This document shows, one piece after another, positions 39,497 through 48,242 of a DNA stretch of 64,000 bases. This DNA comes from MR-S7 sp000400995 (lineage in GTDB: Bacteria > Pseudomonadota > Gammaproteobacteria > Burkholderiales > Burkholderiaceae_C). Numbering within the stretch: the stretch's first letter is position 1; every line of letters starts with the position of its first letter. The DNA lies in assembly GCF_045291395.1 (NCBI RefSeq), contig NZ_CP152342.1:1-64000 (forward strand), given 5' to 3'. Below the pieces are notes generated by a model. That model searched no databases. It was given only the letters and a program-made list of their open reading frames with translations, and was not told the DNA's origin. Both the position numbers and the translations under genes were made by a program.

Positions 39497-39522
39497 ACTG
39501 TATCCATCGCGATAGGTACAGT
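39497..39522. promoter_or_regulatory. 26-bp palindromic operator candidate
   Basis: Located 47 bp upstream of the binding-protein start. The outer arms are ACTGTA and TACAGT and the centre is ATCGCGAT, a perfect 8-bp palindrome; the four remaining positions between them differ only by C/T or G/A transitions, so the whole site is symmetric in purine/pyrimidine pattern. One end, GGTACAGT, recurs next to the MocR-type regulator start at 30004-30011. Confidence 0.6.
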
Positions 39523-39534
39523 TTGCGCTGACAG

Positions 39535-41157
39535 CTACGCCCGCAGCAGCAGATCGGCCGCCTTCTCCGCGATCATCATCGTCGGCGCGCCGGTGTTGCC
39601 CGAGGGCATGGCGGGCATGACCGAGGCGTCGGCCACGCGCAGCCCCTCGATGCCGTGCACGCGCAACTGCGCATCCACGACAGCTGATGCATCGCCCGCC
39701 GGCCCCATGCGGCAGGTGCCCATGAAGTGCCAGGCCGTGCCGCCGCGCTGGCGCGCGTACTCCAGCAAATCCTCGTCGCTCACGGCCTCGGCGGGCGGCG
39801 CCTCGTCGCGCAGCACGTAGGGCAGCAGCGGCGGCGCGTGCAGGATGCGGCGCGTGAGGCGCAGGCCGTCGATCACCACGCGGCGGTCTTCCTCGCGCGC
39901 CATGTAGGCGGGCTGGATTTCCGGCGATTCGAACGGGTCGGCCGACAGTGCCCGCACATGCCCGTGGCTCGCGGGCCGCATCTGGTAGAAGCCCAGCGTC
40001 ATGCCCGGAAAGCCGTCGAGCTTGCCCGCGATGCCCGAGGCGTAGCTGCCCGGCGAGAAGTGGAACTGCAAATCCGCCGCGTCCAGCCCCGGCCGGGACG
40101 CCGCGAACGCATAGGCCACCGAGGGGCTCACGGCCAGCACGCTGGGCCGGCCCAGCAGCCACTTGCCGATCTCCAGCCCCAGGCGCCAGCCGCGCGCCGT
40201 GCTGTTGATGGTGGTGGCGCCCTGCACGCGCACCACGGAGCGCACCATGAAATGGTCTCGCAGCCGCTGGCCCACGCCGGGCAGCGCATGCACCGGTTGC
40301 ACGCCCAGGCCCTGCAGCCATTCCAGCGGCCCCACGCCCGACAGTTGCAGCAGCTTGGGGCTGTTGATGGCGCCTGCGCACAGAACCACCTCGCGCCGCG
40401 CGCGCACCGTGCGCTGCGCGTTGCCCGGCTGCATGCGCACCTGCACGCCCACCGCGCGGCGGCCTTCGAACAGGATGGCCGTGGCGTGCGCGCCGGTGCG
40501 CACGTCGAGGTTGGTGCGCCCGCGCGCGGGCTTGAGGAAGGCCGTCGCCGCACTCACGCGGCGGCCCTTGTGGATCCAGCGCTGGTAGTAGCCCGCGCCG
40601 TCCTGCACGCCCAGGTTGTAGTCACCCGCCGGGCCGATGCCCAGGGAATGGGCGCTGGCGATGAAGCCGTCGCACAGCGGGTGGCGCCAGTCGCAGTCGG
40701 TGATGGGCAGCAGGCCATCGCGCCCGCGGTGGGGCCCGTCGCCGCCACTGCCGCCGCCGATGCGCCGCTCGGTGCGCTGGAAGCAGGGCAGCACCTCGGC
40801 GTAGCTCCAGCCCGGGTTGCCCTGGGCCGCCCAGCCGTCGTAGTCGCTGGCGGTGCCGCGCGTGTAGTTGAAGCCGTTGATGGCGCTGGAGCCGCCCAGC
40901 GTGCGCCCCAGCCGCGTGGTCACGCGCCGGCCCGCCGTGCCCTCGCCGGGCGCGGTCTCGAAGGGCCACGTGTAGCGCGGGTCGTAGCCCACCTTGATGA
41001 AACCGGCCGGGATGTGGATGAACGGGTGGCTGTCGGGCGGGCCCGATTCGAGCAGGCACACGCTGTGGCGACCGTCCTCGCTCAGGCGGTGGGCCAGCAG
41101 GCAGCCGGCCATGCCGGCGCCGACGATGACGTAGTCGAAGGTGTCGGTGGTGGTCAT
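39535..41157 (-). CDS. GMC-family FAD alcohol dehydrogenase (paralogue 2)
   Basis: This 540-residue enzyme is a paralogue of the GMC protein at 33.1 kb, with the same architecture: YVIVGAGMAGCLLAHRL, GRTLGGSSAINGFNYTRGT, AGAINSPKLLQLSGVG and the active-site His in TAWHFMGTCRMG. Both share the unusual GFIK-x-DPxYTW segment after the FAD motif. It likely oxidises a primary alcohol to an aldehyde or acid. The start at 41157 overlaps the GST stop (ATGA). Two GMC enzymes bracketing one transporter suggest two oxidation steps or two related alcohols. Confidence 0.9.
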   Translation of the reverse strand: MTTTDTFDYVIVGAGMAGCLLAHRLSEDGRHSVCLLESGPPDSHPFIHIPAGFIKVGYDPRYTWPFETAPGEGTAGRRVTTRLGRTLGGSSAINGFNYTRGTASDYDGWAAQGNPGWSYAEVLPCFQRTERRIGGGSGGDGPHRGRDGLLPITDCDWRHPLCDGFIASAHSLGIGPAGDYNLGVQDGAGYYQRWIHKGRRVSAATAFLKPARGRTNLDVRTGAHATAILFEGRRAVGVQVRMQPGNAQRTVRARREVVLCAGAINSPKLLQLSGVGPLEWLQGLGVQPVHALPGVGQRLRDHFMVRSVVRVQGATTINSTARGWRLGLEIGKWLLGRPSVLAVSPSVAYAFAASRPGLDAADLQFHFSPGSYASGIAGKLDGFPGMTLGFYQMRPASHGHVRALSADPFESPEIQPAYMAREEDRRVVIDGLRLTRRILHAPPLLPYVLRDEAPPAEAVSDEDLLEYARQRGGTAWHFMGTCRMGPAGDASAVVDAQLRVHGIEGLRVADASVMPAMPSGNTGAPTMMIAEKAADLLLRA

Positions 41158-41825
41158 GCCGGGCGCAGGTCGGGTGAAGGGGTGGGGTCTACGCCTTGCT
41201 CCAGCGCGGCGCGGTGCTGCGCCTGCAGCGCGCGCTGGAATGCGGGGCGTGCCTGCAGCCGCTGCCAATAGGCGGTGACGGCGGGCGGGAACTGCGCGTC
41301 CAGGCCCAGGTGCTGCGCCAGGTGCAGCGCGTAGGCCACGGCCACGTCGGCGGCGGTGAAGTGGCCGGCGCAGAGGAATTCGCCCTGCTGCAGCGCCGCA
41401 TCCACGGCGCGCAGCCGCGCGAGGAACCAGCGCGCGTAGTCCTGCGCCACCTGGGGCTGAAGGCGCTCCGGGGGCTCGAAGTGGGTGTAGCGCAGCACCA
41501 GCGTCTGCGGGAAGGTGAGCGTGGCGTCGCTCATGTGCAGCCAGTTCAGGTAGCTGCCATAGGCCGGGTCGTCCACGGCCACGTCGAGGCGCCCATCGCC
41601 GTGGCGCGCCGCGAGGTACTGGCACATGGCGGCCGACTCGGTCATGCGCGTGGCGCCGTCCTCCAGCAGCGGCACGGTGCCCAGCGGGTTGTCTTGCAGG
41701 AACGGGCGGGCCAGCACGCGCGGCGGAAAGGGCAGCATGCGCAGGCGGTAGGGCACGCCCAGCTCCTCCAGCATCCACAGGGGGCGGAAGGAGCGGGCGC
41801 TGACGCAGTGGTGTAGGACGATCAT
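41154..41825 (-). CDS. Glutathione S-transferase family protein
   Basis: This protein of about 223 residues has the thioredoxin-like GST N-domain (VLHHCVSARSFRPLWMLEELGVPYRL, then NPLGTVPLLEDGATRMTESAAMCQYLA with the conserved cis-Pro and the Glu-Ser glutathione pair) and an all-helical C-domain. It may handle a reactive aldehyde or epoxide in the pathway of the downstream genes, or isomerise an intermediate. The start at 41825 aligns with the family; an in-frame ATG four codons upstream (41837) is also possible. Confidence 0.88.
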   Translation of the reverse strand: MIVLHHCVSARSFRPLWMLEELGVPYRLRMLPFPPRVLARPFLQDNPLGTVPLLEDGATRMTESAAMCQYLAARHGDGRLDVAVDDPAYGSYLNWLHMSDATLTFPQTLVLRYTHFEPPERLQPQVAQDYARWFLARLRAVDAALQQGEFLCAGHFTAADVAVAYALHLAQHLGLDAQFPPAVTAYWQRLQARPAFQRALQAQHRAALEQGVDPTPSPDLRPA

Positions 41826-41861
41826 GGTGGCGTGCATCGTGGCCGCCGGGGCGGGCGGCTG

Positions 41862-42935
41862 TCAACCGGCCGGGGTTGCCGCGTGCGCCATGCGGGTTGC
41901 CGATGGAGCCTGCTTGCGGAACTCGGCCGGCGACTGGCCCGTCCAGCCCTTGAAGGCGCGGATGAAGCTCTTCTCGCTCTGGAATCCCGCCGCCTCGGCC
42001 ACCTGCTTGACGGGGCGGCGGCTGCGCAGCAGCAGCTCGGTGGCGCGGTGGCGGCGCACCTCGTCCTTCAGGGCCTGCAGCGTGGCGCCCTCGTCCTTGA
42101 GCTGGCGGTGCAGCGTGCGCGGGGACATGTGCAGGCGCGCGCCCAGGGCCTCGGCGCTGTGCATGGCGCCGGGTTCGTCCTGCAGCAGCTGGCGCACGCG
42201 CTGCACCAGCAGGCGGTCGCGTCGGTACTGCAGCACCGTGAGCGGCAGGGCGTTCTGCAGCATCTGGCGCAGCGCGCGCTCGTCGCGCCGCAGCGGCAGT
42301 TGCAGGTACTGCGCGTCGAAGGAAATGGCCGCGTGCGCGGCCTGGAAGGCGGTGCCGCCGTGGAACAGCACCGCATAGGCCGGCGCATGCGCGGGCGCGG
42401 CGAAGGGAAAGCGTGCGCCCAGCAGCGGGATGCGCGAGTCGATGTACCAGCAGGCCAGCCCGTGGATGTTGCGCAGCACCGAGACCAGGCAGAACTCGCG
42501 CATGCCGGGCGGCAGGCTGTCCAGCTCGGTGATCTCGATGTGCGCCACGCCGCCCTCGCCGTGCAGCGTGAGCACGATGTCGGGCGCGATCAGGCCGTGG
42601 TGCCGGCACCAGCGCGCCAGCGCCACCCGCAGCGTGGGCGCGCTGAGGCTGGCGCGCGCGAGCATGCCGTAGCTGCCCCAGGGCAGGCGGCGGCTGAACC
42701 AGCCCAGGGCCTCGTCGTCCAGCGCGCGCATCGCGTGGTCGGAGAGCTGCTGCATCTGCCAGGCGGTGATGCGCGCGCCGGGGTCGGCCAGTTGCTCTGG
42801 CGCGATCCGCGCCCTCTCCAGCGCCAGGAGCGCGGCCTCTCGCGGCTGTCCGTGGCGCTCGTAGGCGCGCAGGATGGCCTGCACGAAGGCGATGGGCGTG
42901 GCGGCCACGAGGGGCTGGGCGGGTGGCGTCTGCAT
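41862..42935 (-). CDS. AraC-family regulator
   Basis: This 357-residue protein has an N-terminal ligand domain of the Arabinose_bd type (residues about 20-215) and a C-terminal double HTH (residues about 245-340: LGARLHMSPRTLHRQLKDEGATLQALKDEVR and VKQVAEAAGFQSEKSFIRAFKGWTGQSPAEFRK). It lies just upstream of, and on the same strand as, the GST/GMC/Liv train, with a 24-36 bp gap to the GST start. It is therefore a candidate activator of that train. It is divergent from the methylcrotonyl-CoA carboxylase operon across 132 bp. Confidence 0.92.
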   Translation of the reverse strand: MQTPPAQPLVAATPIAFVQAILRAYERHGQPREAALLALERARIAPEQLADPGARITAWQMQQLSDHAMRALDDEALGWFSRRLPWGSYGMLARASLSAPTLRVALARWCRHHGLIAPDIVLTLHGEGGVAHIEITELDSLPPGMREFCLVSVLRNIHGLACWYIDSRIPLLGARFPFAAPAHAPAYAVLFHGGTAFQAAHAAISFDAQYLQLPLRRDERALRQMLQNALPLTVLQYRRDRLLVQRVRQLLQDEPGAMHSAEALGARLHMSPRTLHRQLKDEGATLQALKDEVRRHRATELLLRSRRPVKQVAEAAGFQSEKSFIRAFKGWTGQSPAEFRKQAPSATRMAHAATPAG

Positions 42936-43067
42936 GGCGCCCAGTGTGCCGCATGCCGGGCGGACGGGTGGCGCGATTTGCAACCTGCCTGGCGGGGAAC
43001 CACGGGTGACTCGCGCCGCGCATCGCCCCACAATCGTGCAACTCGTACCTCGCCGGAAAGCCCGCCC

Positions 43068-44675
43068 ATGCCGATCCTGGAATCCCAGCTCAACCCCCGC
43101 TCCGCCGATTTCGCCGCCAATGCCGCCGCCATGCGCGCCGTGGTGCAAGACCTGAAGGATCACGTCGGCCGCATGGCCCTGGGCGGCGGCGAGTCCGCGC
43201 GCGCCAAGCACGTGGCGCGCGGCAAGCTGCTGCCGCGCGAGCGCGTGGAGATGCTGCTCGACCCCGGCACGCCCTTCCTCGAACTCTCGCCGCTGGCCGC
43301 GCTGAACATGTATGGCAACGACGCACCCGGCGCGGGCGTGATCGCCGGCATCGGCCGCGTGAACGGCGTGGACTGCATGATCGTGTGCAACGACGCCACG
43401 GTGAAGGGTGGCACCTACTACCCCATCAGCGTCAAGAAGCACCTGCGCGCGCAGGAGGTGGCGCAGCAGAACCGGCTGCCGTGCATCTACCTCGTCGATT
43501 CGGGCGGCGCCAACCTGCCCAACCAGGACGAGGTCTTTCCCGACCGCGACCACTTCGGCCGCATCTTCTACAACCAGGCCAACATGAGCGCGCAAGGCAT
43601 CGCGCAGATCGCCGTGGTGATGGGCTCGTGCACGGCCGGCGGCGCCTACGTGCCCGCGATGAGCGACGAATCCATCATCGTCAAGAACCAGGGCACCATC
43701 TTCCTGGGCGGCCCGCCGCTGGTGAAGGCCGCCACGGGCGAGGTCGTCACGGCGGAGGACCTGGGCGGCGGCGACGTGCACACGCGCCTCTCGGGCGTGG
43801 CCGACCACCTGGCGCAGAACGACATGCACGCGCTGGCGCTGGCGCGCGCGGCCGTGGCGAATTTGAATGCAAATCAGGCTCCAGCGCTTGATGGACAAGC
43901 GCCGGAAGCTCCTAAATATGCAGCGGAAGAACTCTACGGCGTGATCCCCACCGACACGCGCAAGCCCTTCGACGTGCGCGAGATCATCGCCCGCATCGTC
44001 GACGGCAGTGCGTTCGACGAATTCAAGGCCCGCTTCGGCAACACCCTGGTTTGCGGCTTCGCGCGCATCGAGGGCATGCCCGTGGGCATCGTGGCCAACA
44101 ACGGCATCCTGTTCAGCGAAAGCGCGCAGAAGGGCGCGCACTTCATCGAGCTGTGCTGCCAGCGCAAGATCCCGCTGGTCTTCCTGCAGAACATCACCGG
44201 CTTCATGGTCGGGCGCAAGTACGAGAACGAGGGCATCGCGCGCCACGGCGCCAAGATGGTCACGGCCGTGGCCACGGCCAATGTCCCCAAGTTCACCGTC
44301 ATCATCGGCGGCAGCTTCGGCGCCGGCAACTACGGCATGTGCGGCCGCGCGTACTCGCCGCGCTTCCTCTGGATGTGGCCCAACGCGCGCATCAGCGTGA
44401 TGGGCGGCGAGCAGGCCGCGAGCGTGCTCGCCACCGTCAAGCGCGACGGCATCGAAGCCAAGGGCGGCACCTGGAGCATGGAGGAGGAAGAAGCCTTCAA
44501 GGCCCCCATCCGCCGCCAGTACGAAGACCAGGGGCACCCCTACTACGCCACCGCGCGCCTGTGGGACGACGGCATCATCGACCCGGCCGACACGCGCCGC
44601 GTGCTGGCGCTGGGGCTGGCCGCCGCGCGCCACGCGCCGGTCGAAGACATGAAATTCGGCGTGTTCCGCATGTAA
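43068..44675 (+). CDS. liuB: Methylcrotonyl-CoA carboxylase beta (carboxyltransferase) subunit
   Basis: This 535-residue subunit transfers carboxyl from biotin to 3-methylcrotonyl-CoA in leucine degradation. Carboxyltransferase signatures include VDSGGANLPNQDEVFPDRDHFGRIFYNQA, MGSCTAGGAYVPAMSDE, NITGFMVGRKYENEGIARHGAKM, FGAGNYGMCGRAYSPRF and GGEQAASVLATV. Residues 265-285 (NLNANQAPALDGQAPEAPK) are encoded by a copy of the dispersed repeat, in a linker that varies in this family. It leads the operon with liuC and the alpha subunit. The promoter should lie in the 132-bp gap to araC; no LiuR-type palindrome is seen there. Confidence 0.94.
   Translation: MPILESQLNPRSADFAANAAAMRAVVQDLKDHVGRMALGGGESARAKHVARGKLLPRERVEMLLDPGTPFLELSPLAALNMYGNDAPGAGVIAGIGRVNGVDCMIVCNDATVKGGTYYPISVKKHLRAQEVAQQNRLPCIYLVDSGGANLPNQDEVFPDRDHFGRIFYNQANMSAQGIAQIAVVMGSCTAGGAYVPAMSDESIIVKNQGTIFLGGPPLVKAATGEVVTAEDLGGGDVHTRLSGVADHLAQNDMHALALARAAVANLNANQAPALDGQAPEAPKYAAEELYGVIPTDTRKPFDVREIIARIVDGSAFDEFKARFGNTLVCGFARIEGMPVGIVANNGILFSESAQKGAHFIELCCQRKIPLVFLQNITGFMVGRKYENEGIARHGAKMVTAVATANVPKFTVIIGGSFGAGNYGMCGRAYSPRFLWMWPNARISVMGGEQAASVLATVKRDGIEAKGGTWSMEEEEAFKAPIRRQYEDQGHPYYATARLWDDGIIDPADTRRVLALGLAAARHAPVEDMKFGVFRM
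43861..43920 (+). repeat. Dispersed stem-loop repeat, copy F, inside liuB
   Basis: AATCAGGCTCCAGCGCTTG, then CAAGCGCCGGAAGCTCC, forms the family hairpin (stem AGCGCTTG/CAAGCGC with GGCTCC/GGAAGC flanks). It is read in frame without stop as part of a linker in the carboxyltransferase. Confidence 0.7.
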
Positions 44676-44687
44676 GGAGGCGACCCC

Positions 44688-45464
44688 ATGAGCGCTCTCA
44701 CCATCCGCTACGAAGGCCACCGCGCCACCATCACCCTGACCCAGCCCGAGGTGCGCAACGCCTTCAGCGACGAGGTCATCGCCGAGATCACCGCCGCCTT
44801 CATCGAAGTGGGCGCGCGGCCCGATGTGCGCGCCGTGGTGCTCGCCGCCGAGGGCCCGGCCTTCTGCGCGGGCGCCAACCTCAACTGGATGCGCCGCATG
44901 GCCGACTACACGCGCGAGGAAAACGTGGCCGACGCGGGCAAGCTCGCCGAGATGCTGCGCGTGATCTACGAATGCCCCAAGCCGACCATCGCCCGCGTGC
45001 AGGGCGACGTGTACGCGGGCGGCATGGGCCTGGTGGCCTGCTGCGACATGGCCGTGGCGGCGGAGACGGCGAGCTTTTGCCTGAGCGAAGTGAAGATCGG
45101 CCTGATCCCCGCCACCATCAGCCCCTACGTGATCCGCGCCATGGGCGCGCGCGCGGCGCACCGCTACTTCCTCACGGCCGAGCGCTTCGGCGCGGCCGAG
45201 GCGCTGCGCATCGGCTTCGTGCACGAAGTGGTGGCAGCGGATCAGCTCGACGCCAAGGTTCATGAGCTGCTCAAGGCGCTGACCAGCGCGAGCCCCAACG
45301 CCGTGCGCGCCTGCAAGCGGCTGGTGCTGGATGTGGCCGAGCGTGAAATCAATGCCAGCCTGATCGCCGCCACCGTGGACGGCATCACCGACATCCGCGC
45401 GAGCGACGAGGGCCGCGAAGGCGTGCAGTCCTTCCTGCAAAAGCGCAAGCCGAACTGGCTCTGA
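44688..45464 (+). CDS. liuC: Methylglutaconyl-CoA hydratase-type crotonase
   Basis: This 258-residue crotonase hydrates 3-methylglutaconyl-CoA to HMG-CoA. Oxyanion-hole segments are AFCAGANLNWM and VQGDVYAGGMGLVACCDMAVA, and the catalytic Glu lies in FCLSEVKIGLIPATISPYV, all characteristic of LiuC rather than of general enoyl-CoA hydratases. It starts 12 bp after liuB with an AGGAGG ribosome site and so is co-transcribed. Confidence 0.92.
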   Translation: MSALTIRYEGHRATITLTQPEVRNAFSDEVIAEITAAFIEVGARPDVRAVVLAAEGPAFCAGANLNWMRRMADYTREENVADAGKLAEMLRVIYECPKPTIARVQGDVYAGGMGLVACCDMAVAAETASFCLSEVKIGLIPATISPYVIRAMGARAAHRYFLTAERFGAAEALRIGFVHEVVAADQLDAKVHELLKALTSASPNAVRACKRLVLDVAEREINASLIAATVDGITDIRASDEGREGVQSFLQKRKPNWL

Positions 45465-45466
45465 CC

Positions 45467-46180
45467 ATGGACGCTTGGTGGCTCCAGATCGTGCAGTGGC
45501 TCCACACCGTGGGCCTGCACGTCGATGCAGGCACCGCGCAGGCGGTGGCCGACGGAGCCGCGCGCGCCACGCAGCAGCTCGACATGCCCAGCCTGCTCGC
45601 GCTCGCCGCCGTGCTAGGCTGGGCCAGCGGCGTGCGCCTGTACGCCGTGGTCTTCATCGTCGGGCTGATGGGCGTGGCCGGCTGGTTCCCGCTGCCGCCG
45701 GGGCTGGCGGTGCTGCAGCACCCGATCGTGCTCACCGCGAGCGGCTGCATGCTGCTCGTGGAGTTCTTCGCCGACAAGGTGCCCTGGCTCGACAGCGCGT
45801 GGGACGCGGTGCACGCCTTCATCCGCGTGCCGGCGGGTGCGCTGCTCGCGGCCGGCGTGTTCGGCGCCGACAACGCCACCATGGCCGTGGCGGCGGGCCT
45901 GATGGGCGGCTCGCTCTCGGCCACGGCGCTGGCCACCAAGATGACCACGCGCGCGGCGGCCAACACCTCGCCCGAGCCGTTCTCCAACTGGGGGCTGTCG
46001 TTCCTGGAGGATGGGCTCGTCGTCGGCATGGTGTGGCTGGCGACGAACCATCCGGTGCTGTTCGCCGTCGTGCTCGTGGCGGTGCTGGTCGTCTCGGTGC
46101 TGCTGCTCGTCGTGCTGTTCAAGTTCCTGCGCGCCGTGGTGCGGCGCCTGTCGTCTTTCTTTTCCCCCAAGGTGGCCTAG
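45467..46180 (+). CDS. DUF4126-family membrane protein
   Basis: This 237-residue protein starts 2 bp after liuC and its stop abuts the next ATG, so it is a true operon member. It has about five hydrophobic segments (for example LALAAVLGWASGVRLYAVVFIVGLMGVAGW, TASGCMLLVEFFADKVPW and the C-terminal VLFAVVLVAVLVVSVLLLVVLFKFL). The segment FFADKVPWLDSAWDAVHAFIRVPAGALLA is the hallmark of DUF4126. Function is unknown; position hints at a link to branched-acyl metabolism, but it may only be a passenger. Confidence 0.85.
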   Translation: MDAWWLQIVQWLHTVGLHVDAGTAQAVADGAARATQQLDMPSLLALAAVLGWASGVRLYAVVFIVGLMGVAGWFPLPPGLAVLQHPIVLTASGCMLLVEFFADKVPWLDSAWDAVHAFIRVPAGALLAAGVFGADNATMAVAAGLMGGSLSATALATKMTTRAAANTSPEPFSNWGLSFLEDGLVVGMVWLATNHPVLFAVVLVAVLVVSVLLLVVLFKFLRAVVRRLSSFFSPKVA

Positions 46181-48205
46181 ATGTTTTCCAAAATCCTGAT
46201 TGCCAATCGCGGTGAGATCGCTTGCCGTGTCGCCGCCACCGCGCGCCGCATGGGCGTGAAGACCGTGGCCGTGTATTCCGACGCCGATGCCCAGGCCAAG
46301 CACGTGGCCGTGTGCGACGAGTCCGTGCACATCGGCGGCAGCGCGCCCAGGGACAGCTACCTGCGCTGGGAACGCATCATCGAGGCCGCGCAGGCCACGG
46401 GCGCGCAGGCCATCCACCCCGGCTACGGCTTCCTGAGCGAGAACGAGGACTTCGCCCAGGCCTGCGCCGCGGCGGGGCTGGTCTTCATCGGCCCGCCAGC
46501 CTCGGCCATTTCCGCCATGGGGCTCAAGGCCGAGTCCAAGCGCCTGATGGCCAAGGCGGGCGTGCCGCTGGTGCCCGGCTACCAGGGTGAGGATCAGGAT
46601 CCGCAACTGCTGCAGCGCGAGGCCGACCGCATCGGCTACCCCGTGCTCATCAAGGCCAGCGCGGGCGGCGGCGGCAAGGGTATGCGGCTGGTGGAAAAGA
46701 GCGAGGACTTCGCGGCCGCCTTGGCGAACTGCCAGCGCGAGGCCATCAACAGCTTCGGCAACGACGCGGTGCTGGTCGAGAAGTACGTGCTGCGCCCGCG
46801 CCACATCGAGATCCAGGTGTTCGGCGACACGCAGGGCAACTGCGTCTACCTGTTCGAGCGCGACTGCTCCGTGCAGCGCCGCCACCAGAAGGTGCTGGAG
46901 GAAGCACCCGCGCCCGGCATGACCGAGGCCCTGCGCCGCCAGATGGGCGAGGCCGCCGTGGCAGCGGCCCAGGCCGTGGGCTACGTGGGCGCGGGCACGG
47001 TGGAGTTCATCGTGGAGCAGCCGGGCGGCTACGACGCGCCCGACCAGATGAAGTTCTACTTCATGGAGATGAACACCCGCCTGCAGGTGGAGCATCCGGT
47101 GACCGAGGCCATCACGGGCGAGGACCTGGTGGAGTGGCAGCTGCGCGTGGCCAGCGGCCAGCCCCTGCCCAAGCGCCAGGACGAGCTGCGGATCATCGGC
47201 CATGCCATCGAGGCGCGCATCTGCGCCGAGAACCCCGACAACAACTTCCTGCCCGCCACCGGGACGCTGGCGGTCTACCGCAAGCCCGCGTGCACCAGCT
47301 TCGAGCGCGGCACGGTGCGCATCGACGACGGCGTGCGCGAAGGCGACGCGATCAGCCCGTTCTACGACTCCATGATCGCCAAGCTCATCGTGCACGGCGA
47401 CACGCGCGCACAGGCGCTGGCGCGGCTGGACGAGGCTCTGGCGCAGACCCACATCGTGGGACTGGCGACCAACGTGCAGTTCCTGCGCTACGTGTGCCGC
47501 AGCGATGCGTTCGCCTCCGCCCGGCTCGACACCGCGCTGATCCAGCGGGAGGAGGCCGCGCTGTTCCGCCAGGAACCGGTGGGGTTGCCGCTGGCGGCTG
47601 CCGCCGCCGTGGCGTGTGCGCTGCTGCGCGAGCGGGCCGAGGAGGGCGCCAGCCCCTTCAGCCGCCGCGACGGCTGGCGCTCGCTGGGCGCCTGCCGGCG
47701 CCGTTTCGAATTCGACTTCGGCGGCGCGCACGCCAAGGCATGGCTCACGTACGGCGCCCAGGGCGGTGACCACCACTTGAGCGTAGGCGAGGGCGACGCC
47801 GCTGTCGAAGGGCCGCTGTCCTTCACGCCGCTGGGCGGCGGCGCCATCGACCTACGCTACGCCGGCCGGCGCACGCGCGCCGTGGTGTACGCGCAGGGCG
47901 AGAGCGACCACGTCTTCACCCCGCGCGGCGCCACGCGCATCGAGGCGCTGGACCTGCTGGCCCACGCGGGCGATACGCAGGGCGAGGGCGGCCGCTTGAC
48001 GGCTCCCATGCCGGGCAAGGTGGTGTCGTTCGCCGTGAAGGCGGGCGACGCGGTCAAGAAGGGCCAGGCCCTGGCCGTGATGGAGGCGATGAAGATGGAG
48101 CACACCATCGCCGCGCCTGCCGACGGCGTGGTGGCCGAGCTGCTCTACGCGCCGGGCGATCAGGTGATGGACGGCGCGGAGCTGCTCAGGCTTTCCTCGG
48201 AGTGA
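46181..48205 (+). CDS. liuD: Methylcrotonyl-CoA carboxylase alpha (biotin) subunit
   Basis: This 674-residue protein carries a biotin carboxylase half (KILIANRGEIACRV at the N-terminus, ATP-grasp GGGGKGMR near 165, EMNTRLQVEHPVTE near 295) and a C-terminal biotinyl domain with the biotinylated Lys-638 in VMEAMKMEH. It carboxylates biotin with ATP and bicarbonate for the LiuB subunit. Its ATG follows the DUF4126 stop without a gap. The bicarbonate dependence gives a possible reason for the carbonic anhydrase next to liuA. Confidence 0.95.
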   Translation: MFSKILIANRGEIACRVAATARRMGVKTVAVYSDADAQAKHVAVCDESVHIGGSAPRDSYLRWERIIEAAQATGAQAIHPGYGFLSENEDFAQACAAAGLVFIGPPASAISAMGLKAESKRLMAKAGVPLVPGYQGEDQDPQLLQREADRIGYPVLIKASAGGGGKGMRLVEKSEDFAAALANCQREAINSFGNDAVLVEKYVLRPRHIEIQVFGDTQGNCVYLFERDCSVQRRHQKVLEEAPAPGMTEALRRQMGEAAVAAAQAVGYVGAGTVEFIVEQPGGYDAPDQMKFYFMEMNTRLQVEHPVTEAITGEDLVEWQLRVASGQPLPKRQDELRIIGHAIEARICAENPDNNFLPATGTLAVYRKPACTSFERGTVRIDDGVREGDAISPFYDSMIAKLIVHGDTRAQALARLDEALAQTHIVGLATNVQFLRYVCRSDAFASARLDTALIQREEAALFRQEPVGLPLAAAAAVACALLRERAEEGASPFSRRDGWRSLGACRRRFEFDFGGAHAKAWLTYGAQGGDHHLSVGEGDAAVEGPLSFTPLGGGAIDLRYAGRRTRAVVYAQGESDHVFTPRGATRIEALDLLAHAGDTQGEGGRLTAPMPGKVVSFAVKAGDAVKKGQALAVMEAMKMEHTIAAPADGVVAELLYAPGDQVMDGAELLRLSSE

Positions 48206-48242
48206 CGGCGCGCGCCGGCCAGGCGCGGTACGCTCGGGCGCC

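Noticed and set aside
39535..43041. One continuous open frame spanning GMC2, GST and AraC on the minus strand
   Set aside because: The three genes use different frames in part; the long frame is real only for GMC2, and its upstream part is a shadow of the GST and AraC genes.
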